Assembly (NCBI GenBank): GCA_965204395.1
Contig: OZ241987.1
Span: 1,984,001-2,048,000 of the forward strand
Length of the DNA stretch: 64,000 bases
Source: Bin87 sp965204395
GTDB lineage: Bacteria; Chloroflexota; Dehalococcoidia; Lucifugimonadales; UBA3495
Direction of reading: 5' to 3'
The translations under genes and the position numbers were made by a program. Below, one piece after another: positions 57,046-64,000 of the stretch. Each line of letters begins with the position of its first letter. Positions within the stretch are counted from its first letter, which is position 1. The notes beneath the pieces were generated by a model that was not told the origin of the DNA, made no database searches, and was given only the letters and a program-made list of their open reading frames with translations.

Positions 57046-58194
57046 ATGGAGCCCTTTGAGATAGCAATCAGCGACGAGGTGCTGGATGATTTGCGGCAGC
57101 GACTCAGCCTGACCCGTTGGCCCGACGAAATGCCCGGCACCGGCTGGGAGTACGGTTCCAACCTCGATTACATCAAGGAACTGTGCGAGTACTGGCGCAC
57201 CGAGTTCGACTGGCGGGCGCAGGAGAAGAAGCTCAACGCGTTCCATCACTATAAGTCGGAGGTGGACGGGCTCAGCATCCACTTCATCAAGGAGAACGGC
57301 ACGGGGCCGGACCCCATGCCGCTGGTGATCACCCACGGGTGGCCCAGCACATTCTTCGAGATGACCAAGATCATCCCGCTGCTGGCCGACCCGGGCGGAC
57401 ACGGCGGCGATCCGGCCGATTCCTTTGACGTAGTTGCCCCGTCGCTGCCCGGTTTCGGGTTCTCGCAGGCGTCGCAGGAGCCGGGGATGCAGGTGCAGAA
57501 GGTGGCCGACCTGTGGGCCAAGCTGATGACCGAGAACCTGGGCTACCCGAAGTTTGCGGCCCAGGGCGGCGACATCGGCGCGGGCGTTACGTCCCGTCTC
57601 GGCTACGCTCACTCGGACAAGATGATCGGGGTGCACCTGACGTCGATCACGCGGCCGACGCCGTACCTGGGTCCCGGTTCACGTCCGATGACGGAGGCGG
57701 AGCAGGCGCACTCGGACCAGCGGGAACGCTGGCAGCAGAGTGAGGGCGGCTACAGCCACATCCAGGGCACCAAGCCGCAGACGCTGTCCTATGGGCTCAA
57801 CGACTCGCCGGCCGGCCTGGCCGCGTGGATCGTGGAGAAGTACCGGACGTGGAGCGACTGCAACGGCGACGTGGAGAGCAGCTACACCAAGGATGAACTG
57901 CTGACCACGGTGATGATCTACTGGGTCACGCAGACCATCGGGTCGTCGGTGCGGATGTACAAGGAGAACCAGAGCAGCGTGTGGGAGATGGCGCAGGACG
58001 AAAAGGTCCCCACGCCGGCCGGCATGGCCATGTTCCCGCAGGAGATCGCCAAGCCGCCGCGCGAGTGGGCGGAGCGTTCGTGGGACGTGCGCCGGTGGGT
58101 GCAGATGCCCCAGGGCGGTCACTTCGCCGCGCTGGAGGAGCCGGAATTGCTGGCCCACGAGGTGCGGGAGTTTTTTCGGCCATTCCGCGGGTAA
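57046..58194 (+). CDS. Epoxide hydrolase family protein (microsomal-type, EHN domain)
   Basis: A 382-residue alpha/beta hydrolase. The N-terminal EHN region (FEIAISDEVLDDLRQRLSLT, RWPDEM) is followed by LVITHGWPSTFFEMTKIIPL (HGWP oxyanion loop), FAAQGGDIGAGVTSRLGYAH with the nucleophile aspartate in GGDIG, and a C-terminal MPQGGHFAALEEPELLAHEV with the catalytic histidine. It should open epoxides to diols. It fits a xenobiotic or aromatic catabolic block with the neighbouring dioxygenases. Confidence 0.9.
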   Translation: MEPFEIAISDEVLDDLRQRLSLTRWPDEMPGTGWEYGSNLDYIKELCEYWRTEFDWRAQEKKLNAFHHYKSEVDGLSIHFIKENGTGPDPMPLVITHGWPSTFFEMTKIIPLLADPGGHGGDPADSFDVVAPSLPGFGFSQASQEPGMQVQKVADLWAKLMTENLGYPKFAAQGGDIGAGVTSRLGYAHSDKMIGVHLTSITRPTPYLGPGSRPMTEAEQAHSDQRERWQQSEGGYSHIQGTKPQTLSYGLNDSPAGLAAWIVEKYRTWSDCNGDVESSYTKDELLTTVMIYWVTQTIGSSVRMYKENQSSVWEMAQDEKVPTPAGMAMFPQEIAKPPREWAERSWDVRRWVQMPQGGHFAALEEPELLAHEVREFFRPFRG

Positions 58195-58221
58195 CGAATC
58201 CCGAAGAATACAGGCAGATTT

Positions 58222-58250
58222 GTAGGGGCGGGTTTCAAACCCGCCCCTAC
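58222..58250. repeat. Palindromic repeat, family A
   Basis: A perfect copy, identical to 6349-6377 and 59343-59371, in the gap between the epoxide hydrolase and the convergent dioxygenase gene. Confidence 0.9.
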
Positions 58251-58276
58251 GCGATATCAGAATATGTCCCGGTCGG

Positions 58277-59323
58277 CTATTTGAACACGGCCAGGCACTT
58301 GGTGGAGTTGAAGATGTAGGTCTCGTACCAGTCGACGATGTCGGCCTTGTAGCCAAGCTCGTCCACCGCGCCGACCAGGCAGGCCCAGTTGAGGAGTTCC
58401 TGCTGGCCGGCGTCCTCGATCTGCGGCGTGGAGATGCGCGCCCAGGCCTGGTAGTCGCCATCCTTCATCTCGGCGAACCTGGCGCGGTCGGACTCGATGT
58501 CGGGGTAGAGCCAGTGGTGCTTCTCGGTGAGGAAGGCGTGGGACCATGAGGACGACGCGATGAGGGCGACGCGGTACGGCGATTCCTTGATGGCCTGCGC
58601 GGCCGCTTTGCCGATCTCCATGCAGCGCCTGGGCGAAGGACCGGGCGGGTCTGGGTCGGGCGAGTGCTCGACGCTGCCGCCCCGGTTGCGGATGACGCGG
58701 CTGCCGTAGCAGTTCACCAGCATGGGCACGACGGGGTAGTCGAAGCCCTTGCGGTCGTAGTCCAGGTAGAGGATGGTGTTCAGGATGGCGTGGCCGAGTC
58801 CCGGCTCGTGGAGCGGTTGGTAGGCGTAGGCCATGTCCACGCCGCGGTCGATCATGCCGGACACCAGCGACCGCGCGCCGTCCTTGTGTCCCCTGTACTT
58901 GAAGGTGGTTCCTGCCGGCTCGTCCCATACGTTGCGCCGCGTGGCGTGGCCTTCCTCGCCGAAGGGTTTGCACTCAAACTCGTCGTAGGCCAGCACGCAG
59001 AAGGGCGGGATAATGTCCTCGCGGAAGTTCTCGTACTGGTCGTCGCCCCAGATGACCACAAAGTCGGGGTTGAATTCGTCCAGTTCCTTGCGCAGCTTGC
59101 GGAAACCGGCGACCATGCGCTCGCGCAGGCGTACCGCCGAGGCGTAGCCGTCGTCCTCGCCGTACTCTATGCGCATGGGTTCCGGCCAGTTGGACGGGTT
59201 TTTCATCTCCGCCGGCACGTTGTCGTTGGTGCGCAGCGTGCGCTTCAGCGACGATTCGCCGTCCTCGTCGGGCCGGATGAACGACGGCGAGTGGGTCAGT
59301 CCCAATCCCAGGATTTCCGCCAT
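58277..59323 (-). CDS. LigB-type (class III) extradiol dioxygenase-like protein 1
   Basis: A 348-residue protein of the LigB superfamily, iron enzymes that cleave catechol-type rings. ILGLGLTHSPSFIRPDEDGE holds the first metal histidine, DFVVIWGDDQYENFREDIIP a conserved acidic strand, MAYAYQPLHEPGLGHAILNT the second histidine region and LIASSSWSHAFLTEKHHWLY the catalytic histidines. Its paralogue at 59390-60436 is closely similar throughout, so the two arose by tandem duplication. Substrate unknown; protocatechuate-like compounds are possible. Confidence 0.85.
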   Translation of the reverse strand: MAEILGLGLTHSPSFIRPDEDGESSLKRTLRTNDNVPAEMKNPSNWPEPMRIEYGEDDGYASAVRLRERMVAGFRKLRKELDEFNPDFVVIWGDDQYENFREDIIPPFCVLAYDEFECKPFGEEGHATRRNVWDEPAGTTFKYRGHKDGARSLVSGMIDRGVDMAYAYQPLHEPGLGHAILNTILYLDYDRKGFDYPVVPMLVNCYGSRVIRNRGGSVEHSPDPDPPGPSPRRCMEIGKAAAQAIKESPYRVALIASSSWSHAFLTEKHHWLYPDIESDRARFAEMKDGDYQAWARISTPQIEDAGQQELLNWACLVGAVDELGYKADIVDWYETYIFNSTKCLAVFK

Positions 59324-59342
59324 GATGGTTCTCCTTGTTCAT

Positions 59343-59371
59343 GTAGGGGCGGGTTTCAAACCCGCCCCTAC
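59343..59371. repeat. Palindromic repeat, family A
   Basis: A perfect copy between the two tandem dioxygenase genes, 19 bases from the start of the first and the same distance from the stop of the second. Confidence 0.9.
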
Positions 59372-59389
59372 GGGCGTTCAATTCGCAGG

Positions 59390-60436
59390 TCACTTGAAAA
59401 TGGCCAGGCACTTGTTGGAGTTGAACACGTAGGTCTCCACGTAGTCCAGAATCTCCGGCTTGTAGTCCAGGGTGTCCATGGCGCCGGCGAGGCACATCCA
59501 GTTCAGCATTTCCTGCTGGCCGGCGTCCTCGACCTGGTCGGTGGAAATGCGGCTCCAGGCCTGGTAGTCGCCGGACTTGAGCTCCTCGAAGCGGGCGCGG
59601 TCGGACTCGACGTCGGGCCACAGCCAGTGGTTCTTCTCGACCAGGAAGGCGTGGGACCACGACGACGACGCGATGAGCGCGACGCGATACGGGGAGTCCT
59701 TGAGGGCCTCGGCGGTGGCCGCGCCGACCTGCATGCAGCGCCTGGGCGACGGCCCGGGCGGGTCCGGATCGGGCAGGTACTCGATGGCTCCGCCCCGGTT
59801 GCGGATGACGCGGCTGCCGTAGCAGTTGACCAGCATGGGCACCACGGGGTACTCGAATCCCTTGCGGTCGTAGTCCAGGTAGAGCAGCGTGTTCAGGACG
59901 GCGTGGCCCAGGCCTGGTTGGTGCAGAGGTTGGTAAGCATAGGCCATGTCGACGCCCCGATCGATCAGGCCGGACACCAAATCGCGCGCGGCCTGCTTGT
60001 TTCCCTTGTACTTGAAGGTGGTTCCGGCCGGCTCGTTCCACACGTTGCGCCGGCCGGCGTGGCCCTCCACGCCGAAGGGCTGGCACTCGAACTCGTCGTA
60101 GGCCAGCACGCAGAAGGGCGGGATAATGTCCTCGCGGAAGTTCTCGTACTGGTCATCGCCCCAGATGACGACGAAGTCGGGGTTGAAGGCGTCCAGTTCC
60201 TCGCGGATGCGGCGGAAGCCGGCGACCAGTCGGGCGCGGTGTTCCAGCGACGAGGCGTAGCCCTCGTCCTCGCCGTACTCGATGCGCATGGGCTCCGGCC
60301 AACTGCTGGGGTTCTTCATCTCCTCGGGCACATTCTTGTTGCTGTTGAGGGTGCGCTTGAGGGGGATGTTCTTGTCTTCGTCGGGCCCGATGAGGGGCGG
60401 GTAGTGCGTAAGGCCAAGGCCCAGGATTTCTGCCAT
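59390..60436 (-). CDS. LigB-type (class III) extradiol dioxygenase-like protein 2
   Basis: A 348-residue paralogue of 58277-59323, with matching motifs: ILGLGLTHYPPLIGPDEDKN, DFVVIWGDDQYENFREDIIP, AYAYQPLHQPGLGHAVLNTL and LIASSSWSHAFLVEKNHWLW. It differs mainly near the N-terminus (IPLKRTLNSNKNVPEEMK) and in surface helices. Start 60436 is set by alignment with the paralogue; longer readings are not conserved. Two similar enzymes may handle related ring substrates or form a hetero-oligomer. Confidence 0.85.
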   Translation of the reverse strand: MAEILGLGLTHYPPLIGPDEDKNIPLKRTLNSNKNVPEEMKNPSSWPEPMRIEYGEDEGYASSLEHRARLVAGFRRIREELDAFNPDFVVIWGDDQYENFREDIIPPFCVLAYDEFECQPFGVEGHAGRRNVWNEPAGTTFKYKGNKQAARDLVSGLIDRGVDMAYAYQPLHQPGLGHAVLNTLLYLDYDRKGFEYPVVPMLVNCYGSRVIRNRGGAIEYLPDPDPPGPSPRRCMQVGAATAEALKDSPYRVALIASSSWSHAFLVEKNHWLWPDVESDRARFEELKSGDYQAWSRISTDQVEDAGQQEMLNWMCLAGAMDTLDYKPEILDYVETYVFNSNKCLAIFK

Positions 60437-60608
60437 TTCGTCACCTTCCGGTATGAGTATGGGGCAGGTTGTGCGAGATGGCGTCATTTTGCGTTGGGAT
60501 TGGGGTGGTGTCAACCGGGGCAGGTTTGACTCTGTCATGGCGGTATGGCACATTGAAACAACGATCACAGTGCGTGGTATCTCGTTTCGAAAAGGCCGTA
60601 CAGACCTG

Positions 60609-61298
60609 ATGACAACGGTGAGTACATCCATCGACCGGTTGAGCGCCGGCATGTATTGGCTAAGCGAAGTGCGGGCATTGGCAGGTGTCCCCACCGCTTT
60701 GTCCAGGCGTTTCGTTCGAACATACAAGGGCCAAAAGGGTCTGTGGGGAGGTGCCGAACAAAGGGTCGGCAGATACTACTACGCCACCTTTTTGGACCTG
60801 ATGGAACTGCGCATCGTGAACGCTTTTCACATCTCAGGCGTTTCGTGGCAACGGATTTGCAAAACCGCTGAGTACGCGTGTCACCGTTTCGAAACCGATT
60901 TCCCGTTTTCCAACCGTAGATTCCAAACGGACGGACGAGAAATATTCGATCGCGCTGGCAATCAAATAGAGCAGGTTTCTCGCGACGGTCAGCTAGCGTT
61001 CGCCAAAATCATCGGCCCGTCGCTTTTCGAACCCATGGACTACGAGGATGACGCTCCAGTACGTTGGTATCCGGCTGAAGAGTGGGGATTGGAAACAGTG
61101 GGGCGAAACGTCGTCGTAGACCCCACTCGGTCTTTCGGAGCACCTGTGATCAGTTCACGATACGTTCCTACGGACACGCTGTACCGGAAATACATTGCGG
61201 AGGGAATGAACGCAGATCTGGTATCGCGGTGGTACGAGATTTCGAAAGATGATGTACTGCACGCTGTCGCCTTCGAAAAAGAACTGGCAAATCGATAA
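60609..61298 (+). CDS. DUF433 antitoxin with MerR-like N-terminal region
   Basis: A 229-residue protein. The N-terminal part (YWLSEVRALAGVPTALSRRF, then a LDLMELRIVNAFHISGVSW helix) resembles MerR-type DNA-binding regions, and residues about 185-228 (GAPVISSRYVPTDTLYRKYI, AEGMNADLVSRWYEISKDDV) are a DUF433 domain. Such fusions precede PIN-like toxins, as here: the next gene starts 14 bases after the stop. The start is uncertain, with an upstream in-frame ATG at 60453. Confidence 0.75.
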   Translation: MTTVSTSIDRLSAGMYWLSEVRALAGVPTALSRRFVRTYKGQKGLWGGAEQRVGRYYYATFLDLMELRIVNAFHISGVSWQRICKTAEYACHRFETDFPFSNRRFQTDGREIFDRAGNQIEQVSRDGQLAFAKIIGPSLFEPMDYEDDAPVRWYPAEEWGLETVGRNVVVDPTRSFGAPVISSRYVPTDTLYRKYIAEGMNADLVSRWYEISKDDVLHAVAFEKELANR

Positions 61299-61312
61299 AC
61301 CAATTTCAGCAA

Positions 61313-61702
61313 TTGAATTACTTTTTTGACGAGAACTTTTCGCACTTCTTAGCCAACGCCATCGCGCAATTGCATCGGAATGACTTTCCCGATGATCGCG
61401 TAACATCAGCGCGTGGTATGAACCTGGAAGGTGCCGCTGATCTGACTTGGGTCGGCGTTCTTGAAGCGAGCGGCGAGGCGTGGGTCGTTCTCACTCATGA
61501 TCGTATGAGGAAAGAGTGGCGAACGGTTCAGACGAGCGGTGTGACATGGTTCATTTTCGAGAGAGGATGGTCTAGTTTGCGTTTCTGGGACGAAGCCTGG
61601 AAGTTGGTAAAAGCTTGGCCTGAGATAATAGAGGCAAGCCACAGGTCCAGGGAGCGGGCATTCAACGTCGCAGTCAGTGGACGCGTGCGCCCGGCGCGCT
61701 GA
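61313..61702 (+). CDS. VapC45/DUF5615-like PIN toxin
   Basis: A 129-residue PIN-like protein starting at TTG 61313. NYFFDENFSHFLANAIAQLH has the N-terminal DEN, LTWVGVLEASGEAWVVLTHD the second acidic cluster and tryptophan, and TWFIFERGWSSLRFWDEAWK the late strand. It matches VapC45-like toxins. It pairs with the DUF433 antitoxin upstream. This is the second such module in the window (compare 37142-38028) but with different architecture. Confidence 0.75.
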   Translation: MNYFFDENFSHFLANAIAQLHRNDFPDDRVTSARGMNLEGAADLTWVGVLEASGEAWVVLTHDRMRKEWRTVQTSGVTWFIFERGWSSLRFWDEAWKLVKAWPEIIEASHRSRERAFNVAVSGRVRPAR

Positions 61703-61731
61703 ATAAACAGTTTTTATGATATGCTTTCTCC

Positions 61732-61754
61732 CGCGCCGGTGCACTGCCGGCGCG
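61732..61754 (+). promoter_or_regulatory. Hairpin in the leader of the RraA-like gene
   Basis: CGCGCCGG and CCGGCGCG arms with a 7-base loop lie between a TATGAT -10-like box (61715-61720) and the ribosome site of the gene at 61787. It may stabilise or attenuate the transcript. Confidence 0.4.
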
Positions 61755-61786
61755 CGCATTGTTAGCAACACTCAGGAGGCCCGGCC

Positions 61787-62473
61787 TTGTACCAGACCGT
61801 CAGCGACGCCACCCTGCAAGCCCTTGCCAAGATCGACTCTCCCAGCATCTGCAACGCCATCGAGGGATTCAACTTCCGGCCCAAGAACGCCGGATTCATG
61901 CTGCCCGAGATCAAGACGGTGTTCCAGGAATTCCCGCCCATGGTCGGCTATGCCGTTACCGGCGTGATCTCCGCCAACCGCCCCGAGGGGCGCAGCGTCC
62001 CCCGCGAGGACTGGTGGGACCTGATCGTTTCCGTGCCGGAACCGCGCTTCATCGTGCTGCACGACATCGACAACCCGCCGCTGGGCGCGTACTGGGGCGA
62101 GGTGCAGTCCAACATCCACAAGGCGCTGGGCGCCGTGGGTGTCGCCACCGACGGGACCGTACGCGACCTGGACGAGGTACGCGAACTGGGATTCCAGTTC
62201 TTCGCCAAGCACGTCTCCGTATCCCACGCCTACGTGCACATGGTGGACATGGGCATTCCCATCGACGTGGGCGGACTGACGGTGTCCACCGGCGACCTGC
62301 TCCACGGCGATAAGCACGGAGTGACCAACATTCCGTTCGAGCTGGCGGACCGTATCCCTGACATGGTCGCGACCATCGCCGATTACGAGCAGAAGACCAT
62401 CGGCCTGTGCCAGTCTCCCGACTTCTCCCTGGAAGCCCTCAAGGAAGTCGCCAAAATCACCCGACCCTACTGA
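61787..62473 (+). CDS. RraA/HMG-CHA aldolase family protein
   Basis: A 228-residue protein of the RraA-like family, which includes class II 4-hydroxy-4-methyl-2-oxoglutarate (LigK-type) aldolases. ALGAVGVATDGTVRDLDEVR has the metal-site TDGxxRD motif, and YVHMVDMGIPIDVGGLTVST GDLLHGD the substrate/metal loop. It starts at TTG 61787 after CAGGAGG. In protocatechuate 4,5-cleavage, LigK is the last step after LigB and LigI, and relatives of both are upstream. Confidence 0.85.
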   Translation: MYQTVSDATLQALAKIDSPSICNAIEGFNFRPKNAGFMLPEIKTVFQEFPPMVGYAVTGVISANRPEGRSVPREDWWDLIVSVPEPRFIVLHDIDNPPLGAYWGEVQSNIHKALGAVGVATDGTVRDLDEVRELGFQFFAKHVSVSHAYVHMVDMGIPIDVGGLTVSTGDLLHGDKHGVTNIPFELADRIPDMVATIADYEQKTIGLCQSPDFSLEALKEVAKITRPY

Positions 62474-62490
62474 CCGCCGAGTCGCATAAC

Positions 62491-63243
62491 ATGACTGTAC
62501 GCAGAATACTTGCCCTTTGCCTCGTATCGAGCCTGGCCGCGCTGGTTGTGGTTGGGTGCGGTTTCATTCCCAACCCCACGGCTCCCGAACCCGCTGAACC
62601 CGCTCCCACAACCGCAGCGGCGGTCCCTGCGACCGCGGTTCCCCAGGCAACCATGATCGCTGACACCGGCGCGGCGGCCTCAGAATCGGGCGCGTCCACA
62701 CCAGTGGCCGCCATGAGCCAGGGCCAGTCCGTCAAGCGGTGGTCATCGCCGCCGCCCGTGACCATCGATCCGGCGTCGTCCTACACGGCGGTGCTGAACA
62801 CGTCCGTCGGCGCGATCACGGTAGAGCTGCTACCCGAGGAAGCGCCCAACACCGTGAACAACTTCGTGTTCCTGGCCCGGCAGGGTTTCTACGACAACGT
62901 GATCTTTCACCGGACCATCGAAGGGTTCATGATCCAGGGTGGCGATCCCACCGGCACCGGCGGAGGTGGTCCCGGCTACAGGTTCGCCGACGAGCCGGTG
63001 CAGCGGCCGTACTCGCGCGGGGTGCTGGCCATGGCCAATGCCGGTCCCAACACCAACGGTAGCCAGTTTTTCATCATGCACGCCGACTATGCGTTGCCGC
63101 CCAACTACACCATATTCGGGCAGGCGGTGGCCGGGCTTGAGACAATCGACACGATCGCCACCGCTCCCACGCAGCCAGGCGGGGAAGGCTCGACCCCCAT
63201 CAATCCGGTGGTGATCCAGTCGGTGGAGATAGTCGGCCCGTAG
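62491..63243 (+). CDS. Cyclophilin-type peptidyl-prolyl isomerase lipoprotein
   Basis: A 250-residue exported PPIase. The signal (RILALCLVSSLAALVVVGCG) ends with a lipobox VVGC, so it should be anchored outside the membrane. A low-complexity Pro/Ala/Thr linker (about 24-80) is followed by a bacterial cyclophilin: VILL-type core with NVIFHRTIEGFMIQGGDPTG, GPGYRFADE and GVLAMANAGPNTNGSQFFIM. It assists folding of secreted proteins. It starts 17 bases after the RraA-like stop, in the same direction. Confidence 0.92.
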   Translation: MTVRRILALCLVSSLAALVVVGCGFIPNPTAPEPAEPAPTTAAAVPATAVPQATMIADTGAAASESGASTPVAAMSQGQSVKRWSSPPPVTIDPASSYTAVLNTSVGAITVELLPEEAPNTVNNFVFLARQGFYDNVIFHRTIEGFMIQGGDPTGTGGGGPGYRFADEPVQRPYSRGVLAMANAGPNTNGSQFFIMHADYALPPNYTIFGQAVAGLETIDTIATAPTQPGGEGSTPINPVVIQSVEIVGP

Positions 63244-63310
63244 TTTTATCCCCTCACCCAACCCGCTTCCGCCAGGGGCGAGGGAGTATTGCCCCAAACG
63301 AGGGAATGAT

Positions 63311-64000
63311 TTGGCTTTTGAAACTCTGCTTTACGATGAGCGAGACGGAATTGGGTATCTGACCCTCAACCGGCCCGAAAAGCTCAACGCTCTCAGCCCC
63401 ACGTTGATCTCCGAATTCCGTGAGGTGTTGGAGGCCATCGAGGCCGACCCCGACGTGCGCGTGGTGATCCTCACCGGAGCGGGGCGGGCATTCTCAGCGG
63501 GTTTTGATATTGAGAGCGAGGCCAGCGGACCTTCGGGCGAGCCATTGTCGGTGGATGGCCGTCGTTCGCGGCTCAAGCACAACATCGACACCTTCCTGAT
63601 GGTGTGGAACCTGAGCAAGCCGGTGATCGCTGCCGTCAACGGCTACGCGTTGGGCGGCGCCTGCGAGTTGGTGCAGGTCTGCGACGTGAAGATCGCGTCG
63701 GACCGCGCGATGCTGGGAGAGCCGGAGATTCGCCTGGGATACGGCGCGCCGTTCCTGATTACACCCTACTCGCTGAACCTGGCGTTGGCCAAGGAGATGA
63801 TGCTCACCGGCGACATCATCGACGCCCACGAGGCTGCCCGAATTGGTATGGTGAACCGCGTGGTGCCTCACGAAGACCTGATGGCCGAGTGCGAGAGAGT
63901 GGCCCAGAAGATGCGGGGCGTCTCGGCCATCGGCATCAAGACCACCAAGCTGTCGGTGAACCGGGCGTTGGAGTCAGCGGGGTTCCTGTCCGCCCTCAAC
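63311..64000 (+). CDS. Enoyl-CoA hydratase/isomerase family protein, 5' part
   Basis: 230 codons from TTG 63311 to the window edge. GYLTLNRPEKLNALSPTLIS, VVILTGAGRAFSAGFDIESE, KPVIAAVNGYALGGACELVQ and MLGEPEIRLGYGAPFLIT are the crotonase-fold blocks; the oxyanion-hole glycine and the usual glutamate position (GEPEIRLG) are present. The frame is open at the end, so about 30-40 residues are missing. GAGGG precedes the TTG. It would hydrate enoyl-CoA in beta-oxidation or aromatic degradation. Confidence 0.9.
   Translation, partial: MAFETLLYDERDGIGYLTLNRPEKLNALSPTLISEFREVLEAIEADPDVRVVILTGAGRAFSAGFDIESEASGPSGEPLSVDGRRSRLKHNIDTFLMVWNLSKPVIAAVNGYALGGACELVQVCDVKIASDRAMLGEPEIRLGYGAPFLITPYSLNLALAKEMMLTGDIIDAHEAARIGMVNRVVPHEDLMAECERVAQKMRGVSAIGIKTTKLSVNRALESAGFLSALN

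Noticed and set aside
58664..60529. Plus-strand frame of 621 codons spanning both dioxygenase genes
   Set aside because: It is open only because the two paralogues on the other strand avoid certain codons; the translation repeats itself and runs through a palindromic repeat and lacks any domain.

Overview
The window is GC-rich bacterial DNA that reads as a chromosomal segment of a Chloroflexota bacterium, most likely SAR202/Dehalococcoidia-like. This is an inference from gene content: LLM-class flavin oxidoreductases, hydantoinase A/B proteins, PIG-L deacetylases, Uma2 nuclease paralogues, many toxin-antitoxin modules and dense short dispersed palindromes. There is no rRNA, complete tRNA or CRISPR array to confirm it.

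Layout. 1-16.7 kb holds mostly solitary catabolic enzymes: a partial sugar isomerase-like protein, pterin dehydratase, LLM oxidoreductase, isochorismatase-like hydrolase, two PIG-L deacetylases, aldehyde dehydrogenase, methyltransferase and hydantoinase B and A. 17.2-17.9 kb carries two tiny single-pass membrane peptide genes, each with its own promoter, operator array and terminator. 17.9-25.9 kb has a primase-tail-like protein, a zinc alcohol dehydrogenase, three tandem Uma2 genes, a second LLM oxidoreductase, a HepT/degenerate-MntA pair, an SDR and an ImuB-like fragment. 26-38 kb is the accessory zone: dispersed repeats, a PIN toxin pair, a tRNA-Arg 5' half, an aminotransferase, a one-chain BsuBI/PstI-type restriction-modification protein flanked by two remnants of a decarboxylating-dehydrogenase 3' end, an ABC binding protein, the intact dehydrogenase and a DUF433/PIN-like pair. 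38-46.6 kb is the nitrogen region: rhodanese, an intact HEPN-MNT pair, two ammonium transporters, glutamine synthetase, a HicBA module and a second glutamine synthetase-like enzyme. 46.7-55 kb has a queuosine-precursor transporter, a decayed HicBA, an esterase, a GxxExxY cassette, a PEP-mutase family lyase, nested dead insertion sequences and a retropepsin-like pair. 55-64 kb looks like an aromatic/xenobiotic block: LigI-like amidohydrolase, epoxide hydrolase, two LigB-type dioxygenases, an RraA/LigK-like protein, a cyclophilin lipoprotein and a partial enoyl-CoA hydratase.

How it may work together. The strongest unexpected signal is regulatory. Both ammonium transporter promoters and both tiny membrane-peptide promoters carry 4 to 6 five-base half-sites of the GTAAC type in exact 11-bp phase. 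In all four the last half-site lies exactly 10 bp before a plausible -10 hexamer. This is the geometry of OmpR-family activators such as GlnR or PhoB, and it places the otherwise unknown 49 and 53 aa membrane peptides in the same putative nitrogen regulon as amt-amt-glnA. The rest of the window is shaped by toxin-antitoxin modules, decayed mobile elements and several families of short palindromic repeats, some nested in one another.
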